From Clostridia bacterium (GTDB lineage: Bacteria > Bacillota > Clostridia > Oscillospirales > Acutalibacteraceae): a stretch of 8,544 nucleotides of DNA. The stretch lies in the NCBI GenBank assembly GCA_017549905.1, contig JAFYNC010000164.1:1-8544 (forward strand). The letters are read 5' to 3'. The notes beneath the pieces are model-generated. The model worked only from the letters and a program-made list of their open reading frames with translations, was not told the origin of the DNA and ran no database searches. The translations under genes were made by a program, and so were the position numbers. Position 1 is the first letter of the stretch. Each line of letters starts with the position of its first letter. Of this stretch, positions 5,472-8,544 are shown piece after piece.

Positions 5472-6893
5472 TTATAGGTTATAATATTTATCGAATTCTG
5501 CAGGGTGGGGAATTGCTGATAGTTCACGACATTCTGCGCGTTTACCCTTTATAAAATTCTTAATTAGGATTTCAGGGAACACGCCGCCTGCGGTAAGATA
5601 ATCGTGGTCTGCCTCGAGTGCATCAAGCGCATCTTCAAGACAAGTGGGAAGTCCCTGCAATTTTGCTTTTTCCTCATCTGAAAGATTATAAAGGTTGAAG
5701 TCATAAGGTCCCCAACCGTTCTTGCTCGGGTCAATCTTATTCTTAACACCGTCAAGACCTGCCATAAGAATAGCAGCATAGCAGAAATAAGGGTTGCAGG
5801 TAGCATCTGGGTTGCGAATTTCAAAACGTCTTTCGTTAGGCTGTTTTGCATAAGCTGGAATTCTGATAACAGCGCTACGGTTAGATGTGGCATACCCTAC
5901 TGTAACGGGCGCTTCAAATCCGGGAATCAAGCGCTTGAATGAGTTTGTGCTTGGGTTAGTGATGGCGCAAAGAGAAGCAATGTGCTTTAAAAGTCCGCCA
6001 ATAAAATAGTGGGCAGTTTCGCTTAAATGTGAATAACCGTTATCATCAGAAAAAACAGGCTCGCCATCCTTTAATAATAACATATGAACATGCATACCGC
6101 TACCTGCTTCACCATAAATAGGCTTAGGCATAAGGGTGGCGCTTTTTCCGTATTTAGCGGCGGTATTTTTAATTATGTATTTAATCGTCATTGTGGCATC
6201 AGCCATTTTGGACATTTGACCGAGCATTGGCTCGATTTCAAACTGACCTGAAGCTGCCACCTCGGGATGATGATATTTAACCTTAATACCTGCTTGCTCC
6301 ATTAACATACACATTTCGCTTCTGCATTCGTAAGAGGTGTCGTAAGGCTTTGCAATATGATATGCCTTCTGCTTGGGAACGATGTGAGCTAAGCCTTGGT
6401 TCATACTGTTCCAATATGACTGCTCTGCATCAATTTCCATTGCAATAGAATTAGGCTTAACCTGCCAACCCACCTGATCAAATAGGTAAAACTCAAATTC
6501 AGGCAAAATAAGCATAGTGTCGGCAATGCCGCTATCTTTCATATACTGTTCGGCAGCAAGAACAATGTTTCTGGGATACTGCGCCAAAGGCTTGTTTTCA
6601 GGAGAATCTATAATCATGGCATTACCGCTCATTGTGAGGGTGGGGATTTCACAAAAAGGGTCAATCATAGCAGTGTCGGGGTCGGGAATAAATACCATAT
6701 CGCTCTTTTCAACAACCGCATATCCGTAGTTAGAAGCATCAAAACCTATGCCGTTAACCATTATTTCTTCGGAAAAACTTTCAGCAGGAATAGTAACGTG
6801 GCGGAACTGACCGTTTATGTCAACCATTTTAAAGTCAACCATTTTAATGTCTTGTTCCTTGATTTGTTTAATAATTTCTTTAATTTTACTCAT
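5472..6893 (-). CDS. glnA: Glutamine synthetase, type I (beta-like form)
   Basis: The 473-residue enzyme makes glutamine from glutamate, ammonia and ATP, as a cytoplasmic dodecamer in known GSI enzymes. Key residues align with E. coli GlnA: Asp52 in the flap loop, Glu132 and Glu134 in PEFEF, HHPEVAASGQFEIE (208-221), GSGMHVHM (264-271), the glutamate-gating loop NPSTNSFKRLIPGFEAP (313-329), NRSAVIRIP (338-346) and RRFEIRNPD (355-363). The length and the end (GGVFPE..., IPHPAEFDKYYNL) resemble the ~470-residue beta form, not the 444-residue B. subtilis alpha form. NLYNL places Tyr402 where beta enzymes are adenylylated. The flap reads FDASN instead of the common FDGSS, a variant I recall in other clostridial GlnA proteins. 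The start is fixed by GGGAG (6906-6902), 8 bases before the ATG. Transcribed alone, it ends at the shared terminator. Confidence 0.97.
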   Translation of the reverse strand: MSKIKEIIKQIKEQDIKMVDFKMVDINGQFRHVTIPAESFSEEIMVNGIGFDASNYGYAVVEKSDMVFIPDPDTAMIDPFCEIPTLTMSGNAMIIDSPENKPLAQYPRNIVLAAEQYMKDSGIADTMLILPEFEFYLFDQVGWQVKPNSIAMEIDAEQSYWNSMNQGLAHIVPKQKAYHIAKPYDTSYECRSEMCMLMEQAGIKVKYHHPEVAASGQFEIEPMLGQMSKMADATMTIKYIIKNTAAKYGKSATLMPKPIYGEAGSGMHVHMLLLKDGEPVFSDDNGYSHLSETAHYFIGGLLKHIASLCAITNPSTNSFKRLIPGFEAPVTVGYATSNRSAVIRIPAYAKQPNERRFEIRNPDATCNPYFCYAAILMAGLDGVKNKIDPSKNGWGPYDFNLYNLSDEEKAKLQGLPTCLEDALDALEADHDYLTAGGVFPEILIKNFIKGKRAECRELSAIPHPAEFDKYYNL

Positions 6894-6923
6894 AGAAACA
6901 ACTCCCGTATTTTTAATATGTTT

Positions 6924-6952
6924 ATTTTATCTTAAATAAATAGGTTTGTCAA
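6924..6952 (-). promoter_or_regulatory. Near-consensus promoter for glnA
   Basis: Minus strand: -35 TTGACA (6952-6947, perfect), 17-bp spacer, -10 TAAAAT (6929-6924). The expected start is near 6917, leaving a leader of about 24 bases. That is too short for a riboswitch or T-box, so control is likely at initiation. I see no GlnR-type TGTnA-n7-TnACA box over it. Confidence 0.82.
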
Positions 6953-6974
6953 TTACTGTGTTTAAAAAATCTCT

Positions 6975-6986
6975 TACGCGCGCGTA
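6975..6986. repeat. GC-rich 12-bp palindrome upstream of glnA
   Basis: TACGCGCGCGTA is a perfect inverted repeat with no central gap, isolated in a strongly AT-rich intergenic region. It lies 22 bp upstream of the glnA -35 box and about 80 bp upstream of the rpsJ -35 box. With its flanks it forms an alternating pyrimidine-purine run (6975-6989). It could be a repressor or activator site, or a Z-DNA-prone tract; the sequence alone does not decide. Confidence 0.4.
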
Positions 6987-7066
6987 TATTATATATAAGG
7001 TGTGGCAAAGCATTTTTTGCTTAAAATTTATTGTTTAAAAATTTTTTAAAAAAATTAAAAAAATAC

Positions 7067-7095
7067 TTGATTTTTACTTGCATTTGTGGTATTAT
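7067..7095 (+). promoter_or_regulatory. Promoter for the S10 (rpsJ) operon with A/T-tract upstream region
   Basis: -35 TTGATT (7067-7072), 17-bp spacer, -10 TATTAT (7090-7095), expected start near 7101-7103. The 40 bases upstream (about 7021-7063) are nearly pure A/T with phased A and T tracts, the composition of an UP element that binds the RNA polymerase alpha subunit at strong promoters. No other convincing plus-strand promoter lies before rpsJ. Confidence 0.75.
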
Positions 7096-7101
7096 CTTAA
7101 G

Positions 7102-7357
7102 GCACGCTGTGAAAGTATGGCGTGAAACATGCGTTGATGCGGGAGGTGGCCCATCTCGAATGGGGAAATTTCCGCGGAGTATGTCCGATTTTAAACCGGG
7201 CGAAAACCACAGGAACACTATGGGTACTTGCGAACTTATGGTGTAACGGCGTAGCGATGCGCTGTCCGGAATTGACTGCAACCCCAGCCAGTACCGGTTT
7301 TATAATGTACCGCAATGAAAAACGCGGCACGTTGTAAGTTTTGCCCGCCAACTATTT
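7102..7357 (+). promoter_or_regulatory. Long structured leader of the S10 operon
   Basis: About 270 bases separate the predicted start from rpsJ. They are clearly GC-richer than the DNA just upstream and contain several stems. CACGC (7103-7107) can pair with GCGTG (7120-7124), which can instead pair with CATGC (7128-7132). GCGGGA (7139-7144) pairs with TTCCGC (7170-7175) around an inner CCCAT/ATGGG hairpin (7150-7154, 7160-7164). A stem of ten pairs including G-T pairs joins 7215-7224 to 7235-7244, and AGCG-ATG-CGCT forms at 7253-7263. Weaker GTAC/GTAC pairing is possible at 7291-7310. There is no T-run terminator. In E. coli the S10 leader is bound by L4, encoded here third in the operon; analogous control is inferred, and I recognise no named RNA family. 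Reading frames across it look like chance. Confidence 0.6.
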
Positions 7358-7374
7358 AAGGAGGCGAAATTCAC

Positions 7375-7686
7375 ATGGCAGTGAAAGAAAAAATCCGAAT
7401 CAGAATTAAGGGTTACGACCACGCACTTGTAGACCAGTCCGCTGAAAAGATAGTGGAAACCGCTAAACGTACAGGCGCACGAGTTTCAGGTCCGGTACCG
7501 CTACCGACTGAAAAGGAAGTTGTAACAATCCTTCGCGCTGTTCATAAGTATAAGGACAGCCGTGAGCAGTTCGAGATGAGGACACACAAAAGGCTTATTG
7601 ACGTAATCAGACCTTCCAACAAAACTGTTGAAGCTTTGACCGGTCTTGAGCTTCCCGCCGGTGTAGAAATCGAAATTAAACTTTAA
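7375..7686 (+). CDS. rpsJ: 30S ribosomal protein uS10
   Basis: The 103-residue protein is a full-length uS10, beginning [20 protein letters not shown] and containing the signature [20 protein letters not shown] and [20 protein letters not shown]. uS10 sits in the head of the small subunit; its long loop (around residues 38-62) reaches into the head core, and the protein also pairs with NusB in transcription antitermination. The ATG follows AAGGAGG (7358-7364) with a 10-base spacer. It is the first gene of the S10 operon, before rplC and rplD, the usual bacterial order. Control is likely through the long leader upstream. Nothing about the protein is odd. Confidence 0.99.
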   Translation: MAVKEKIRIRIKGYDHALVDQSAEKIVETAKRTGARVSGPVPLPTEKEVVTILRAVHKYKDSREQFEMRTHKRLIDVIRPSNKTVEALTGLELPAGVEIEIKL

Positions 7687-7709
7687 TTCGATATTGCATC
7701 GCAGGTCAC

Positions 7710-7725
7710 GTTGGTGAAAACCAAC
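7710..7725 (+). promoter_or_regulatory. GAAA-tetraloop hairpin before rplC
   Basis: GTTGGT-GAAA-ACCAAC is a perfect 6-bp stem with a GNRA tetraloop in the 63-base rpsJ-rplC gap. It ends 8 bases before the rplC Shine-Dalgarno AAAGGAGG (7734-7741). There is no T-run, so it is not a terminator. It may adjust rplC translation, protect against decay, or bind a ribosomal protein; its role is unknown. Confidence 0.55.
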
Positions 7726-7749
7726 CAATAACCAAAGGAGGAAAAAACA

Positions 7750-8382
7750 ATGCAAAAAGCAATCGTTGGCAAAAAGCTTGGTATGACACAGCTTTTTGAT
7801 GCAAACGGAAATGTTGTTCCGGTTACTGTTATTGAAGCAGGTCCCTGTGTAGTAGCACAGAAGAAAACAATCGAGAACGACGGTTACGAAGCAGTACAGG
7901 TTGGCTACGGCGACCTTAAAGCTTCAAAGGTAAACAAACCTATGAAAGGTCACTTTGCAAAGGGTGACGTTGCTCCGAAGAAGGTTCTTCGCGAGTTCAG
8001 ACTTGATGATACATCTGCTCTCAACGTAGGCGATATCATTAAGGCAGACATCTTTGCAGAAGGCGACGCTGTTGACGTAAGAGGTACTTCTAAGGGTAAA
8101 GGTTATGCCGGCACAATTAAGCGCTGGAACTTTGGCCGTCTTAAAGAAACTCATGGTACAGGCCCTGTTCACCGCCACGGTGGTTCACTTGGTGCTTGCT
8201 CCAGTCCGTCAAGAGTTTTCAAAGGTAAGAAGATGGCAGGACATCTGGGTAATGAACGCGTAACCGTTCAGAACCTCAGTGTAGTTAAGGTAGACGCAGA
8301 GAAGAACATAATCGCTGTTAAGGGTGCCGTTCCCGGTCCTAAGGGCGGAATCGTAGTTCTTTTCGATAGCGTTAAGGCCTAA
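7750..8382 (+). CDS. rplC: 50S ribosomal protein uL3
   Basis: The 210-residue protein has normal uL3 length. It starts [17 protein letters not shown] and contains the signature [20 protein letters not shown] (109-128), [15 protein letters not shown] (135-149) and [20 protein letters not shown] (154-173). uL3 is an early 50S assembly protein near the peptidyl-transferase centre; the loop around residues 145-160 reaches toward it and in other bacteria is where pleuromutilin and linezolid resistance changes arise. At the position of E. coli Gln150, which PrmB methylates, this protein has Cys150 (ACSSPSRVF), so that modification cannot occur in the same way. Other Firmicutes also lack this Gln. 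The start is set by AAAGGAGG 8 bases before the ATG. rplD follows after 20 bases. Confidence 0.99.
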   Translation: MQKAIVGKKLGMTQLFDANGNVVPVTVIEAGPCVVAQKKTIENDGYEAVQVGYGDLKASKVNKPMKGHFAKGDVAPKKVLREFRLDDTSALNVGDIIKADIFAEGDAVDVRGTSKGKGYAGTIKRWNFGRLKETHGTGPVHRHGGSLGACSSPSRVFKGKKMAGHLGNERVTVQNLSVVKVDAEKNIIAVKGAVPGPKGGIVVLFDSVKA

Positions 8383-8402
8383 GGGAAGGAGTGTATCAGA
8401 TT

Positions 8403-8544
8403 ATGCCTAATATAGCAGTACTCGATATGGCAGGTAAAAATGTTGGTGAAATCACATTAAGCGATGCCATTTTCGGAATTGAACCTAATGCAGTTGTAAT
8501 GCATATGGCTGTTGTAAACTATCTTGCAAATCAGCGCCAGGGCA
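8403..8544 (+). CDS. rplD: 50S ribosomal protein uL4, N-terminal fragment
   Basis: The first 47 codons are present before the window ends. The translation MPNIAVLDMAGKNVGEITL, then SDAIFGIEPNAVVMHMAVV and NYLANQRQG, is the conserved uL4 start: strand-forming head, then the (V/I)FGIEPN and A-VV-YLANQRQG blocks. uL4 lines the polypeptide exit tunnel and in E. coli is the autogenous repressor of the S10 operon through the leader RNA. The ATG follows AAGGAG (8386-8391) with an 11-base spacer, 20 bases after the rplC stop. Position directly behind rplC confirms the call. Confidence 0.97.
   Translation, partial: MPNIAVLDMAGKNVGEITLSDAIFGIEPNAVVMHMAVVNYLANQRQG

Noticed and set aside
6894..6923. Glutamine riboswitch or T-box control of glnA
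   Set aside because: The near-consensus promoter leaves only about 24 bases of leader, with no room for a riboswitch, and no T-box sequence is present.
7000..7035. Hairpin AAGCA-TTTTT-TGCTT near 7007-7022 as a terminator or separate small RNA
   Set aside because: The stem is only five weak base pairs in AT-rich DNA and no gene ends nearby. It is more likely part of the A/T-tract region upstream of the rpsJ promoter.
7031..7337. Two overlapping plus-strand reading frames of 71 codons (7031-7246 and 7122-7337) in the rpsJ leader
   Set aside because: No Shine-Dalgarno at their starts, the first begins upstream of the rpsJ promoter, composition is unlike the neighbours' coding sequence, and the region folds as RNA. 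They are chance frames.
1..8544. Mobile elements, CRISPR arrays, toxin-antitoxin or defence systems
   Set aside because: No transposase, integrase or repeat-spacer pattern was seen, and every substantial reading frame outside the assigned genes lies opposite or inside one. The window is core metabolism and translation genes.

Overview
The window looks like ordinary chromosome from a low-to-moderate GC Clostridia-type Firmicute, most likely a gut Oscillospirales/Ruminococcaceae-like organism. This is inferred from the clostridial gene orders rplS-lepB, tmcAL beside ackA and rpsJ-rplC-rplD, from strong AGGAGG ribosome binding sites, from sigma-A-type promoters with 17-bp spacers, and from the clostridial style of the glutamine synthetase and galactokinase proteins. 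No mobile elements, CRISPR arrays, tRNA or rRNA genes, or frameshifts are visible.

Layout. (1) Positions 1-3210 are all on the minus strand: ackA (acetate kinase), then galK (galactokinase) 19 bases on, then rplS (ribosomal protein bL19) with its own promoter and a structured leader resembling the Firmicute L19 leader, then the start of a probable signal peptidase I gene (lepB), cut by the window edge. An intrinsic terminator lies between rplS and lepB. (2) Positions 3325-5431 are a plus-strand pair divergent from ackA: tmcAL (tRNA-Met cytidine acetate ligase, TTG start) and, one base later, a DUF4380-like galactose-mutarotase-fold protein. A perfect 14-bp hairpin closes this operon and also serves convergent glnA. 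(3) glnA (5472-6893, minus) is a type I glutamine synthetase of the long beta-like form with a near-consensus promoter and a very short leader. (4) From about 7067 on the plus strand is the head of the S10 ribosomal operon: promoter with A/T-tract upstream region, a roughly 270-base structured leader, rpsJ, rplC and the first 47 codons of rplD.

How they work together. The centre links acetate and sugar metabolism: AckA interconverts acetyl phosphate and acetate (making ATP), TmcAL consumes acetate and ATP to modify the wobble base of elongator tRNA-Met, and GalK plus a mutarotase-fold protein suggest galactose or related sugar use. The flanks are translation machinery (bL19, uS10, uL3, uL4), nitrogen assimilation (GlnA) and protein export (LepB).

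I see no clearly new multi-gene system. The points most worth a second look are the long rpsJ leader, the altered sugar-binding loop of the galactokinase, the ackA-galK pairing without pta, and the tightly packed ackA/tmcAL divergent control region.
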